A stretch of DNA of 36,940 nucleotides from an uncultured Collinsella sp. (GCA_958346165.1 CATVQO010000001.1:1-36940); one strand, 5' to 3'. Positions 16,025-23,773 are shown, counted from the stretch's first letter. Program-made: numbers and translations. The notes: generated from the letters alone by a model not told the origin.

Positions 16025-16222
16025 CTACTGGGCCTCCATGATCCCGGCGTCGACGAGGGCCTGCACGACCTTCGCGACGGTCGGGCTGGCGCCGGGGTTG
16101 GCGACCTTCTTGGGCAGCACGAGCGGCTTGCCGTCGGGCGAGACGAGCGCAACGTGCTGCGGGAGGATGCTGGACGCCTTGCCCGCGTCCTCCACGATGA
16201 ACTTCTGGACTAGATGAGCCAT
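16025..16222 (-). CDS. Small head protein, possibly head-fibre-like (65 aa)
   Basis: Start at ATG 16222 with GGAGG upstream. Only 65 residues; the second half (SPDGKPLVLPKKVANPGASP, then TVAKVVQALVDAGIMEA) resembles the C-terminus of small capsid fibre proteins placed after the major capsid gene in many Gram-positive phages. The role on the capsid surface is inferred. Confidence 0.6.
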   Translation of the reverse strand: MAHLVQKFIVEDAGKASSILPQHVALVSPDGKPLVLPKKVANPGASPTVAKVVQALVDAGIMEAQ

Positions 16223-16233
16223 CTCGGGACCTC

Positions 16234-17121
16234 CTAGGCGCTCTTGAGGACGGCGAAGGCCTTGGGGTCGAGTACCGCGTAGGCCAGCACGGCCTCGGTG
16301 CGGTAGGCGATCTGGTTGTAGCCCTTCAGGTCCTGACCGGCGTTGTCGGGGTCGCCGTACTCGATGACCTCGGCGGTGATGTCGCGGACCATGCCCCACT
16401 TGATGGCGGAGAAGTCGCCCATGATCGCGGAGACATTGGTCGGGGTCTTGGCGAGACGGCCGTTCACGGTGCCGGACACGGAGGCGGGGATGCCGTCGAG
16501 GTTGCCCACGTTGAGGGAAAGCGGCACCTCGGGGTACAGGCGCTGCCCGGTGGCGGGCACGCGCAGCTTGCGCAGCTCGGAGGCGAACTGGCGGCTCATG
16601 GCGATGCCGTTGATGCCGTAGTCGAGCAGGGCGTCGGAGAGGGAGTCGATGTCGTCGACCGGGGAGTCGGTCTTGGCGACGCTGTGGACGTCCTTGTCAG
16701 CGGTCAGGGCGGTGTAGCCCGTGAGGCCGAGGCCGGTCTTGGGGTTGATGGCGTGGTAGACGATGTAGTCGAGCGCGCGGCCCGCGGCGGCGGTCTGGTC
16801 GGCGATGATGTTGGAGATGATCTCCAGCTGGTTGTCCTCGTCGGCCCACTTCAGCTCGTCGGAGACGCGCGTGGTCGTGACGATCTTGGCGCGCTTTGCG
16901 ACCACGGGGTCGGTGGAGATCTCGGAGCCAGACTTCTTGCCGCCCTCGGCGACGACCTCGGCCTCTGCGGTCGGGTTGAACACGAGATAGGTCGTGTCGG
17001 CGAACTTCTGCGGCGTGCTGGGGCTCAGCGTGGCGATGGTGGAGGTGTCCTTCACCTTGCCGATGATGGTGGAGACCACGCTGGACGGCAGCTTGATTTT
17101 CTGGGTGTCGTTTGCAGCCAT
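16234..17121 (-). CDS. Major capsid protein, HK97 fold (295 aa)
   Basis: 295 residues. The first part (SSVVSTIIGKVKDTSTIATL) and the later EAEVVAEGGKKSGSEISTDP stretch are characteristic of the phage major capsid family, with VKWADE-like E-loop/spine-helix segments and a C-terminal RTEAVLAYAVLDPKAFAVL motif. No protease domain is fused and none is encoded nearby; the scaffold gene lies directly upstream. It forms the icosahedral shell. Confidence 0.95.
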   Translation of the reverse strand: MAANDTQKIKLPSSVVSTIIGKVKDTSTIATLSPSTPQKFADTTYLVFNPTAEAEVVAEGGKKSGSEISTDPVVAKRAKIVTTTRVSDELKWADEDNQLEIISNIIADQTAAAGRALDYIVYHAINPKTGLGLTGYTALTADKDVHSVAKTDSPVDDIDSLSDALLDYGINGIAMSRQFASELRKLRVPATGQRLYPEVPLSLNVGNLDGIPASVSGTVNGRLAKTPTNVSAIMGDFSAIKWGMVRDITAEVIEYGDPDNAGQDLKGYNQIAYRTEAVLAYAVLDPKAFAVLKSA

Positions 17122-17146
17122 TTCTGTGCCTTTCTTCGGGTTTGGC

Positions 17147-17605
17147 TTACTTCAGGAGGCGCTTGGCGAAGTCTCGCAGCGCCTCGTCCCCGCCCTTGCC
17201 GCCCTTGTCGAAGCTGCCGGGCTTCTCCACTCGCGGTGCGGGCTTTGTCTTGAATGCGGCGAGCATCTTGTCGCACCATGCGGCCATGCTCTCCTCGTCC
17301 TCGCCGACGATGAGCTCGGCGGGGACTCCCTTCTCCTGCGCGACCTTGGCGGCGGTCTTGGCTCGCGCCTCGGCCTTCTCCTTGGCGTCGAGTCGCTTCT
17401 CGAGCTCCGCGACCTTCTCGTCGGCGGTCTTCTTCGCCTGGTTGGCCTCGTCGAGTGCGCTTGCCGCGCTCTTGTTGGCCTTGGCCTGCTTCTCCCACTT
17501 GCGGGAGTGCGCCTTCTCGGCCTCGTAGAGCGCCTTGTAGTCGGGCTCCTCGCCCCCGGTCGGCTCCGTACCGCCCGTGGGCTCCGTGTTGGTCTCTGCT
17601 GCCAT
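17147..17605 (-). CDS. Scaffold protein (152 aa)
   Basis: A highly charged helical protein with a low-complexity N-terminus (TNTEPTGGTEPTGGEEP), a coiled coil from about 25 to 105 (KTADEKVAELEKRLDAKEKA), and a basic C-terminus ending DFAKRLLK that probably binds the capsid. Position directly before the capsid gene supports assembly scaffolding. GGAAAGGA lies before ATG 17605. A 230-base untranslated gap with repeats precedes it. Confidence 0.88.
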   Translation of the reverse strand: MAAETNTEPTGGTEPTGGEEPDYKALYEAEKAHSRKWEKQAKANKSAASALDEANQAKKTADEKVAELEKRLDAKEKAEARAKTAAKVAQEKGVPAELIVGEDEESMAAWCDKMLAAFKTKPAPRVEKPGSFDKGGKGGDEALRDFAKRLLK

Positions 17606-17623
17606 GTCGCGTCCTTTCCCGGA

Positions 17624-17689
17624 CCGTGCGGCCCGTCGGGCCAGCCGTGCGGCCGAGCCCCTTAGATGTGCGTTTCGGGCCGTGCGGCC
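17624..17689. repeat. Three copies of CCGTGCGGCC before the scaffold gene
   Basis: The 10-mer CCGTGCGGCC occurs at 17624-17633, 17645-17654 and 17680-17689 (plus strand), within 70 bases upstream of the scaffold ATG. The leftmost and middle copies flank a GGGCC-type dyad; the third lies in a GGGCCG-CA-CGGCCC dyad. In the scaffold/capsid mRNA leader they would form compact hairpins. Function unknown; they may stabilise mRNA or control translation. Confidence 0.5.
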
Positions 17690-17704
17690 CTGTCGCGCGG
17701 CAGT

Positions 17705-17723
17705 GTCCTACGGGCGTGAGATT
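17705..17723 (-). promoter_or_regulatory. Candidate late-control box, copy 2
   Basis: AATCTCAC, five bases, then TAGGAC on the minus strand, in the gap between the MuF terminator and the scaffold gene. Same spacing as the boxes near 2680 and 22395. It may start a separate transcript for scaffold and capsid, which are needed in large amounts. Confidence 0.42.
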
Positions 17724-17749
17724 TGGCCTGTTTGGCGTTTTTCGGCATG

Positions 17750-17771
17750 AAAAAAGCCGCCCGTGGGCGGC
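17750..17771 (-). terminator. Terminator after the MuF gene
   Basis: GCCGCCC-AC-GGGCGGC followed by six T residues on the minus strand. It should end or attenuate the terminase-portal-MuF transcript, leaving scaffold and capsid to a promoter in the following gap. Confidence 0.8.
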
Positions 17772-17790
17772 CATGCGGTATGATGGGGCT

Positions 17791-17845
17791 AGGCGGAAGC
17801 TGTTTGACTCACCTATTGAGACATGCAGCTCCCGCCTATTTTTTT
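17791..17845 (+). terminator. Large hairpin with a plus-strand T-run at the 3' end of the MuF gene
   Basis: AGGCGGAAGCTG and CAGCTCCCGCCT form a 12-position stem (one mismatch) around a 23-base loop, followed by ATTTTTTT on the plus strand. It overlaps the MuF stop codon at 17836-17838. In this direction it is a typical intrinsic terminator, although no plus-strand gene leads into it. A TATGAT hexamer at 17779-17784 lies just before the stem, so a short antisense RNA is possible but unproven. Confidence 0.55.
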
Positions 17846-19107
17846 ATCGTTTGGAGCGACCCGTCGTGCCCCAGCATCCGCACCTCAGAGATTCCGTACC
17901 TCTTCATGTACTTGCGTATCCACGCTTCGGCTTGGCTGTCGGTGACCGACTTGTTCTCGCTGACGTCGAAGACGGCGAACCGCACCCCGCTCTTGTTGGC
18001 CACGGACTTCATGTGCGACTTGAACGTGTTCTCCGATTTCGACGTGTACACGGTCTTGATTTCGATGCCCGTGGACAGGTCGGCGCGGCTTACGGTCGTT
18101 TTTCCCTGCGCGTTCTCGCTCTTCAGGTGCACCTCGTCTTCCCAGAACTCGGTCTTGTAGCCCAGTGCCGCCAGCTTCTCTGCGGTTCTCCTCTCTCCGG
18201 GGTCTACCCTCCACCTCTTTACCTTGTCGCGCCTCACCGCATCGTCCGTGAACGTTATGCCCTTATGCTCGCCGCCCGCGTACCAGGACGGGTCGCGTAG
18301 CTCTATCTCGGATGCGACGCGGTTGTTGAGGTAGGCGGTGTACGCCTTCCCCTCCTTGTTGCCGTGGCGCCTCACGAGCGCTTTGCGTTCGTCCTCCGGC
18401 ATTGCGTACCAGTCGGAGGCGATGCCGTCGCGGCCTCCGAGCGCGGCCAGGCAGTCGTTATACCTCTCGTACATCCCGTCAGGGTCGTATCCCTTGACTG
18501 TGGTCACCCCGTCGAAGCCGGGAACGATTCGGCAGTCGCAGTGCGCGTGCGAGTGTTCGGCCGCCTCCTCGGTCTTGGCGTAGAAGCCGAACGACGCGAG
18601 CATGAGGCAGAACCCGCACGTCTCGCCACGGGGAACGCGGGCGTACCACGGCTTTGCCGGGTCTTTGCGCGCGTTGTGGGCGACGCACCTGTTGGCGGCG
18701 CGCCTGATCTCCTCGTCGACCCTCGTGACGCACCGCGAGACAAAGACCTCGGGGGCGCCCTCGACGACCTTGCCGATGAAATATCTAACCGCGCCGAGCG
18801 TGGCGTCCGGGTCTCGCATGGACTCGGCGACCGCCCGATACTTCCCGGGGAAGCCCTGCGACGCCCTGACCGCGTCGTAGTATTCTGCGGCCCTCGCGGC
18901 GGCGCACGTGTCGGCGTAGTACCCGAGCACCGTCTCGATCGTCTCGTAGGCCCTCTCGCGGAGAGAGGCGACATCGCCGGCACCTCCGCGCTCCCAGCTC
19001 GACAGCAGGGACTCGAGCGCCGGCCTCACCTTCGCCTGGGCGTCTGCCGACAGCGCGTTCACCTCATCGGTCAGCTCGTCCAGCAGGCTAGTCGGTACCG
19101 CCGCCAT
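17836..19107 (-). CDS. MuF/SPP1 gp7-type minor head protein fused to a CdiA-type nuclease-like domain
   Basis: 423 residues; start ATG 19107 with GAAGGAGG upstream. The first 220 residues are a minor head protein with the MuF signature region: GETCGFCLMLASFGFYAKTE followed by HSHAHCDCRIVPGFDG. The last 120 residues (from about 304, GERRTAEKLAALGYKTEF) look like the CdiA C-terminal nuclease class, with IEIKT near 348 and SKSENTFKSHMKSV, the shape of a PD-(D/E)XK-type active region. MuF proteins with polymorphic toxin tails are known in temperate phages of Gram-positive bacteria. No immunity gene is seen after it; the next 230 bases are non-coding. Confidence 0.8.
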   Translation of the reverse strand: MAAVPTSLLDELTDEVNALSADAQAKVRPALESLLSSWERGGAGDVASLRERAYETIETVLGYYADTCAAARAAEYYDAVRASQGFPGKYRAVAESMRDPDATLGAVRYFIGKVVEGAPEVFVSRCVTRVDEEIRRAANRCVAHNARKDPAKPWYARVPRGETCGFCLMLASFGFYAKTEEAAEHSHAHCDCRIVPGFDGVTTVKGYDPDGMYERYNDCLAALGGRDGIASDWYAMPEDERKALVRRHGNKEGKAYTAYLNNRVASEIELRDPSWYAGGEHKGITFTDDAVRRDKVKRWRVDPGERRTAEKLAALGYKTEFWEDEVHLKSENAQGKTTVSRADLSTGIEIKTVYTSKSENTFKSHMKSVANKSGVRFAVFDVSENKSVTDSQAEAWIRKYMKRYGISEVRMLGHDGSLQTIKK

Positions 19108-20506
19108 TCTCGCCCTCCTTCGGCTCGAACAGCGATGCGATAGCCGCGCCCGCCTGCGCCTTCTTGGCATCCGACTCGATGCGCTGGATCTGCTCGTCCG
19201 TGTAGTCGAGCATCTCGTAGGCCACCGTGGAGTTGGCGAGCTTCGGGAGCGCCTGCACCTGCTTGAGCATCGCGTCGGACAGGCTCACCGTGGACGGGTA
19301 CGCCGGGGACAGGAATCGCGGGTTGATCTCATGCCCCGCGTCGCGCTCGGTGGCGAAATCGGTGCCGTTCGCCACGGCGAGCGCCATGTAGGCCACGTTG
19401 CGCAGCGCCGTGCCGTTGTCGCGGTTGAGATTCTTGGCGTCGATGACCAAAGGCTCCAGGGACGCGGCGATAGCGTCCGAGGAGGACGGGTTGTCGTTGG
19501 ACACGCCGAAGAAGCTCACCGGCACGTTGGTCACGGCCGACATCTGGCAGGCGAGCTGGCGCAGGTACTCCGTGAGCGGTGCCATCTGGAGCTGCGCGGA
19601 CTGCCAGACCGTGGGCTTGTCGCCGTCCGGGTCTTTCGTGATCTCGTTGACCGCGCCCATCGAGGCGTCGTACTTGTTGCCGTCGTTGAGCATCTTCTTG
19701 TAGGTTCCAAGAAGCCACGTCTGCGGCAGGGTCGCGGCCTCGGCGGCGACCTCCATGCGGGCGCGCTGCCGGATGGCGTCATCGGTGATGCTCATCACGG
19801 AGCGGCTGATGCGCGAGGTGCCGAAGGGGCGCTCGAGCGTCGCGCCGTGGGCCATCGGCTCCATCAGGCAGCGCCCCATCGAGTGCTCGCGGTACTCGGC
19901 GACCCACGAGCCGCCGTCGCGCGTGAGCACAACGAGGCTGTCGTCGGTGAGCAGGTGCACCACGGTCGGCACACGCTCGGCGTCGCCGGGCATCTTCTTG
20001 GACTCCGCCACGACGATGCCCGCCCTGATGGCCTTGCGCGCGTCGTCCCAGAGTGCCGCCGCCGCGGTGGCGGGGTACGCCGAGATGACCGGGTAGCCGC
20101 CGCCATCCGTCACGGTCCAGAAGCCGCAGCAGTGCTTCAGCTCGCCGATGAGGTTCTTGCGGTAGAGGCGCTCCAGCTGGTTCGCCTCGCAGATGGCTCG
20201 GAGCGTCTTGCTCGTCTGCTCGTCCGCGCACGTGTAACCGTTGAAGATGGAGCGGTCGGCGAGTGCATGCACGGCCTTGCAGGGCCAGTCCACGCGCGGG
20301 TTGATCTTCTTGGCGAGGCTCGCCGGCATGGCGATGCCGAGGTCCTTCACCGACACGTGACCGAGGTAGTAGTCCTCGCGCTCGAGATTGCTGGCGCGGT
20401 GCTCGCGCCAGACGGTCATGAGCTCGCGGACGAGCGCCGCGTCCCCCGGCTCCAAGCCTGCGGCGGATGCTACCTGCCCCGCCAGTTCCATGTTCACTGC
20501 TGCCAT
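19088..20506 (-). CDS. Portal protein, SPP1 gp6-like (472 aa)
   Basis: The dodecameric DNA channel of the head. Length and motifs fit the SPP1 gp6 family: an early LEREDYYLGHVSVKDLGIAM, the middle SVMSITDDAIRQRARMEVAA, and a late PVSFFGVSNDNPSSSDAIAA. A helical barrel region and charged tail follow. ATG overlaps the terminase TGA; its end overlaps the MuF start, the classical terminase-portal-MuF order. Confidence 0.92.
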   Translation of the reverse strand: MAAVNMELAGQVASAAGLEPGDAALVRELMTVWREHRASNLEREDYYLGHVSVKDLGIAMPASLAKKINPRVDWPCKAVHALADRSIFNGYTCADEQTSKTLRAICEANQLERLYRKNLIGELKHCCGFWTVTDGGGYPVISAYPATAAAALWDDARKAIRAGIVVAESKKMPGDAERVPTVVHLLTDDSLVVLTRDGGSWVAEYREHSMGRCLMEPMAHGATLERPFGTSRISRSVMSITDDAIRQRARMEVAAEAATLPQTWLLGTYKKMLNDGNKYDASMGAVNEITKDPDGDKPTVWQSAQLQMAPLTEYLRQLACQMSAVTNVPVSFFGVSNDNPSSSDAIAASLEPLVIDAKNLNRDNGTALRNVAYMALAVANGTDFATERDAGHEINPRFLSPAYPSTVSLSDAMLKQVQALPKLANSTVAYEMLDYTDEQIQRIESDAKKAQAGAAIASLFEPKEGENGGGTD

Positions 20507-21927
20507 CAGAAGCTGGCCTCCTGTTCCCTTCGCGGGTCTCGTTTCGTGGTTCTCGCCGCCCAGAGGGCGAGCGATGCGGACTCGAGGGGGGCTGCGATGG
20601 AGTCGGGGCCGTCCGCGAAGCCCCACCCGTCCCTGCCGATGTCGCGCTTGAGCGACTTGCGCGCCGAGTCGTCGAGCGCCGGCGACTCGATGTGAGACAG
20701 CGTGCCCGAGTCGACCTCGTCCTTGAGCATCGACGCCGCAGCCTGCACGATTGCCGGGGTTCCCATCTCGAGTGCGCACTTGCTGAAGCCGCCGTCGAGC
20801 ATCCGCCGCTTGAGCGCGTCCGCTCCGGACTTGCCGTCGATGCAGACGCACGCGATCTCGTCTCGGTTGCGCAGGAGCATGTCCGAGATCGCGACCGTTC
20901 CGCCCGAAGCGCCCATCACGTCGTATAGCTCGACGTAGGACGGTCCGTCCCTGTCGGCGAGCGCCCAGGACACCGCGGCGCGGGAGCCGTCCACGGAGAA
21001 CTTCACGCCGAAGGCGAGCTTTCCGCCGGTGGGCGCTGAGTCGCACCGGCACCCGTCCCACTTCTTGGAGGAAAGGGCGTAGAGGAGCGAGCCTCCCGTC
21101 TTCGCCCACCACCCGAGGCGCTCGCGCGCGAACACGTCCGGCTGCATCTGCTCGGACTCGCCCTTGACCGCCTCGTAGTTGAGCACGGTGCCCATGGACG
21201 GGTTGAACTCGTACCATCTCGACTCGTCGTGGACGTCGCCTATCTCGTCCGCGCCCCACTCGATCCACGCCATCTCGGACTCGCCGTCGTGCACGTCGTC
21301 GTGGAGGTCGCGGAACACGGTGCCCACGTTGTCGGGGCCTGGCGGCGTTCCGAGGTAGATGGTCTGCGGGTTGTGCATCGCGCTCGCCGAGATTGCAGGC
21401 AGGGACGCCGCCTGCTGCGTGTCCGTGAGCTCCTGCGCCTCGTCGTAGATGAGCACGTCGTAGGTCTTGCCTCGCGCCAGCGAGTTGGTGCGGGTGGTGA
21501 AGCGGATGAGTCCGCCGTTCTTGAGGCTGATGGCCTGCTGCCCGTTCGTCTTGCGCACGGCGAGCAGGAGGTCGTGCAGCTCGGTCTCGTCCTCGTCCTC
21601 GAATGGCTGGGACAGCTCCTTGAACATCTGGTCGGATGTGTCGCCGTGCTGGCAGGTGTACAGGATCTTCTCGCCGTTGAGCGCGCCGTAGAAGCACCTT
21701 GCTCGCACGACCCAGCTCTTTCCGTTCTGGCGCGGGATGGAGATGCCCAGCGTGCGCAGCAGGTACTTGTCGCGCGCATCGCGGGCCAGCATCGCGTCGA
21801 GCAGGTGCGGCTGCCACGGGAGCGGGTCGCCGAAGTACGCGGTCGCGAGCTCGCACGCCATCCCGCCGTCCCCGCTGAGGTCCTCCGGGACGTTGGCCTC
21901 GTATGTCGGCGTCTGCCTGGGCTCCAT
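20506..21927 (-). CDS. Terminase large subunit (473 aa)
   Basis: The packaging motor. Walker A is SIPRQNGKS (residues 63-71) and Walker B VLIYDEAQE (158-166), with the TPPGP coupling motif region near residue 195. The C-terminal nuclease half has the acidic pieces GVKFSVDGSRAAVS and CIDGKSGADAL. It overlaps the small subunit stop by one base and the portal start by three, so the head-packaging genes are translationally coupled. Confidence 0.96.
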   Translation of the reverse strand: MEPRQTPTYEANVPEDLSGDGGMACELATAYFGDPLPWQPHLLDAMLARDARDKYLLRTLGISIPRQNGKSWVVRARCFYGALNGEKILYTCQHGDTSDQMFKELSQPFEDEDETELHDLLLAVRKTNGQQAISLKNGGLIRFTTRTNSLARGKTYDVLIYDEAQELTDTQQAASLPAISASAMHNPQTIYLGTPPGPDNVGTVFRDLHDDVHDGESEMAWIEWGADEIGDVHDESRWYEFNPSMGTVLNYEAVKGESEQMQPDVFARERLGWWAKTGGSLLYALSSKKWDGCRCDSAPTGGKLAFGVKFSVDGSRAAVSWALADRDGPSYVELYDVMGASGGTVAISDMLLRNRDEIACVCIDGKSGADALKRRMLDGGFSKCALEMGTPAIVQAAASMLKDEVDSGTLSHIESPALDDSARKSLKRDIGRDGWGFADGPDSIAAPLESASLALWAARTTKRDPRREQEASF

Positions 21928-22358
21928 CAGGCGCCCGCCGCCTTGGCCTTGCGCTCGCGGTCGGCGAACATGAGGCTCAGCACCCTAGCGCCGTCGCTCT
22001 GCGGACGCGCCTGCTGCACCTGGATGGGCACCGCCTTGCGCGACAGCCCGAGCAGCTCGTTGAGCGCGCGTATCTCGGCTGTCGCCTGCTTGAGCACGGA
22101 CACGGCGGGGTGCGGGCGCTCCATGATGGCGTGCCGCCCGTTCTTCGCCTTGATGGGCTTGTAGCCGACGGGGTCGAGCACCTTCACGGACTTGCCCCTG
22201 CTCATGGCATCCTCCGCGGCCTTAGCCACGGCGTGCCAGTAGCACAGCAGCGCGAGGTTCGGCGCGTCCTCGTCGGAGAAGCGCCCCGATGCGGTGACGC
22301 TCGCCCAGATCTGCGATTGATAGTCGTCGGATGCGACCGATTCCGGCATCTCCGGCAT
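21927..22358 (-). CDS. Terminase small subunit (143 aa)
   Basis: A 143-residue protein that should recognise the packaging site and regulate the large subunit. ATG 22358 follows AAAGGAGG. The region HPAVSVLKQATAEIRALNEL followed by LGLSRKA is typical of P27-family small terminases. It is the first gene of the head operon, behind a 245-base gap with the HNH gene on the other side. Confidence 0.85.
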   Translation of the reverse strand: MPEMPESVASDDYQSQIWASVTASGRFSDEDAPNLALLCYWHAVAKAAEDAMSRGKSVKVLDPVGYKPIKAKNGRHAIMERPHPAVSVLKQATAEIRALNELLGLSRKAVPIQVQQARPQSDGARVLSLMFADRERKAKAAGA

Positions 22359-22603
22359 CACGGCCTCCTTTCTCGTGCCCGCATTGTGCGATGCGTGTGA
22401 GATTCGCGGCCTACCCCGCCCTGGGGTCATGGGGCGGGGGGAAATCGGCACTGGCAGCGATGGGTGTCCGTGCACCCCCGGGGAGGGGCAATGCCCCCGC
22501 CATCGGCGGCTCAGCGCCCCAAAAAGCAGTGGGGCGCAGCCGAGCAAACGACCGCGCCTCCAGTTTGGCTTTTCAGCCCCGCCTATTCAGTTGTCTCGAG
22601 CCT
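22359..22603. other. Non-coding gap between HNH and terminase genes (candidate packaging/control region)
   Basis: No gene is seen here. It has a 7-bp inverted repeat (GCGCCCC at 22514-22520 with GGGGCGC at 22531-22537), several C/G-runs around 22425-22500, and a candidate late-control box near the terminase start. HNH-terminase neighbourhoods usually belong to cos-type phages, so the cos site may lie here; it cannot be pinned to a base. Confidence 0.5.
22386..22404 (-). promoter_or_regulatory. Candidate late-control box, copy 3
   Basis: AATCTCAC, five bases, TCGCAC on the minus strand, ending 28 bases before the terminase small subunit ATG. Its hexamer is a weaker -10 than in copies 1 and 2, but the box and spacing are the same. 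Confidence 0.35.
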
Positions 22604-22885
22604 TCAGAACAGCCTCGTGCGCCTTATCTCGACGGGCCTCGCGTCGCCCGGCATGTGCTTGCCCTTCCTCTGGTTGCAGATGCGGTGCGCCGCGTCGAGG
22701 TTCGCGTAGTCCAGCACCGCGCCGCCCCTCGCCCTCGGCACCACGTGGTCGGCCTCGAAGCTCCACGGCGTGCCGGGCGGCAGGCTGTAGTCTATGGGCT
22801 GTCCGCATATGTGGCACGGCCTGCCCTCGGCGCGGAGCCTCGCCTTGAGCTTGCGCTCGGCGTTGCCGTTGGAGCTCCACGTCAT
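22604..22885 (-). CDS. HNH endonuclease next to the terminase (93 aa)
   Basis: A small nuclease with the full HNH layout: CHICGQ, then EADHVVPRARGGAVLDYANL, and HRICNQRKG with a further CxxC-type zinc pair. HNH proteins beside the terminase are needed for cos cleavage and packaging in phages such as HK97 and phi-SLT relatives. ATG 22885 overlaps the previous stop. It is the last gene before the head gap. Confidence 0.93.
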   Translation of the reverse strand: MTWSSNGNAERKLKARLRAEGRPCHICGQPIDYSLPPGTPWSFEADHVVPRARGGAVLDYANLDAAHRICNQRKGKHMPGDARPVEIRRTRLF

Positions 22886-23082
22886 GCCAGGCGCTTCCTC
22901 GCGAGGTAGTCCTTCTTCACCGACAGGGTCGGGGTCTCGTCGGTGCTTCCTATCTTGATGGTGAGCGTTATGGGCAGCAGCACAAACCTTTCGTCGATGT
23001 CCCCCGCCACGTCTTCCGCCATGGACTCCAGCAGGGCCGCGGCGTCGCGGAGCTGCCGCGCCACCCTCTCGCCCGCACTCAT
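22882..23082 (-). CDS. Hypothetical small phage protein (66 aa)
   Basis: A 66-residue protein starting at ATG 23082 in ATGA overlap with the membrane peptide before it. Helical first half (ARQLRDAAALLESMAEDVAG), beta second half (FVLLPITLTIKIG). No family recognised; it may pair with the HNH protein, whose gene overlaps its end. Confidence 0.7.
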   Translation of the reverse strand: MSAGERVARQLRDAAALLESMAEDVAGDIDERFVLLPITLTIKIGSTDETPTLSVKKDYLARKRLA

Positions 23083-23201
23083 GCGACCAGCCCCACGACC
23101 AGCTGCATGCACCACAGCACTGCGGCGACGCACAGCAACACGAGCACCGTCATGATGAGGCACCCGATGAGCCTGCCGATCAGCCTTCCAATCTCGTCCA
23201 T
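23079..23201 (-). CDS. Single-pass membrane peptide (40 aa)
   Basis: A 40-residue peptide with a short cytoplasmic N-terminus (MDEIGRLIGRLIG) and a membrane helix (CLIMTVLVLLCVAAVLW). GGAGG stands at good distance before ATG 23201. It may act at the membrane, for example in exclusion, but nothing shows its task. Confidence 0.6.
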   Translation of the reverse strand: MDEIGRLIGRLIGCLIMTVLVLLCVAAVLWCMQLVVGLVA

Positions 23202-23215
23202 TCAATCCTCCAATC

Positions 23216-23317
23216 TCACCCGCACGCCATGCGCACGAGAACGGTCAGAACCACGGCGAGCGCCCATGCGGACCTCGCCGCCCACGCCAGCAGCGCGGTG
23301 AGCGCCGCCAGCGGCAT
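23216..23317 (-). CDS. Small membrane peptide (33 aa)
   Basis: Start ATG 23317 overlaps the previous TGA (ATGA). The peptide is almost wholly hydrophobic (LAALTALLAWAARSAWALAV, then VLTVLVRM), predicting one or two membrane passes. No recognised family; one of three mini membrane proteins of the accessory block. Confidence 0.5.
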   Translation of the reverse strand: MPLAALTALLAWAARSAWALAVVLTVLVRMACG

Positions 23318-23601
23318 CAGCCACAGAACATGGCGCACGCTTCCTCCTGCATGTCCCTCATGTGGTCCGCTATCCACGGGAGCGCCCAATAGGCGACGTC
23401 GCCCGGCTCCGCGTCCGCCCCGTCGAACTTCTCCCGGAAGGCGTCGTCGAACTCCACCTCGCAGATACCGTAGTCGCAGCAGCACTCGTACATCTTGATG
23501 CACTCGGCGCAAGTGGGCTTGCCCTCGCCGAAGTGCCTGTCGATTGCCGCGCCGGTGCATCCGTCCGGGAGGTTGTAGCCCGGATCACAGCTTGCCCCCA
23601 A
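23317..23601 (-). CDS. Cysteine-rich hypothetical protein with TTG start (94 aa)
   Basis: A strong AGGAGGTGATC ribosome site stands five bases before a TTG at 23601, so TTG is taken as the start. The 94 residues contain nine cysteines, among them CAECIKMYECCCDYGICEVE, suggesting a metal site. The C-terminal part is amphipathic (AYWALPWIADHMRDMQEEAC). No family recognised. Confidence 0.72.
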   Translation of the reverse strand: MGASCDPGYNLPDGCTGAAIDRHFGEGKPTCAECIKMYECCCDYGICEVEFDDAFREKFDGADAEPGDVAYWALPWIADHMRDMQEEACAMFCG

Positions 23602-23773
23602 GGCGGATCACCTCCTCGCGGTACATCTCGTACCGTTCGATGAACCTGCGCGGGTTCTCCGCGATGACGTCGAGAACCTCAACGAGCGCCATCTTGCCCA
23701 AGGGGCGCTCGCCGTCCGTGAGCTCGCTGTCAGGCACGTCGATGATGTGGCGCTCGATTATCTCGAATCTCAT
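23585..23773 (-). CDS. Hypothetical protein (62 aa)
   Basis: Start ATG 23773 overlaps the XRE gene end. A short acidic protein, MRFEIIERHIIDVPDSELTD at the start and a basic helix ending RYEMYREEVIRLGGKL. Unknown role; by position it may act with the HTH protein before it. Confidence 0.65.
   Translation of the reverse strand: MRFEIIERHIIDVPDSELTDGERPLGKMALVEVLDVIAENPRRFIERYEMYREEVIRLGGKL

Noticed and set aside
23211..23218. A fourth AATCTCAC box
   Set aside because: It lies on the plus strand, opposite to the other three, at the end of a minus-strand coding frame, and no -10-like hexamer follows; taken as chance.
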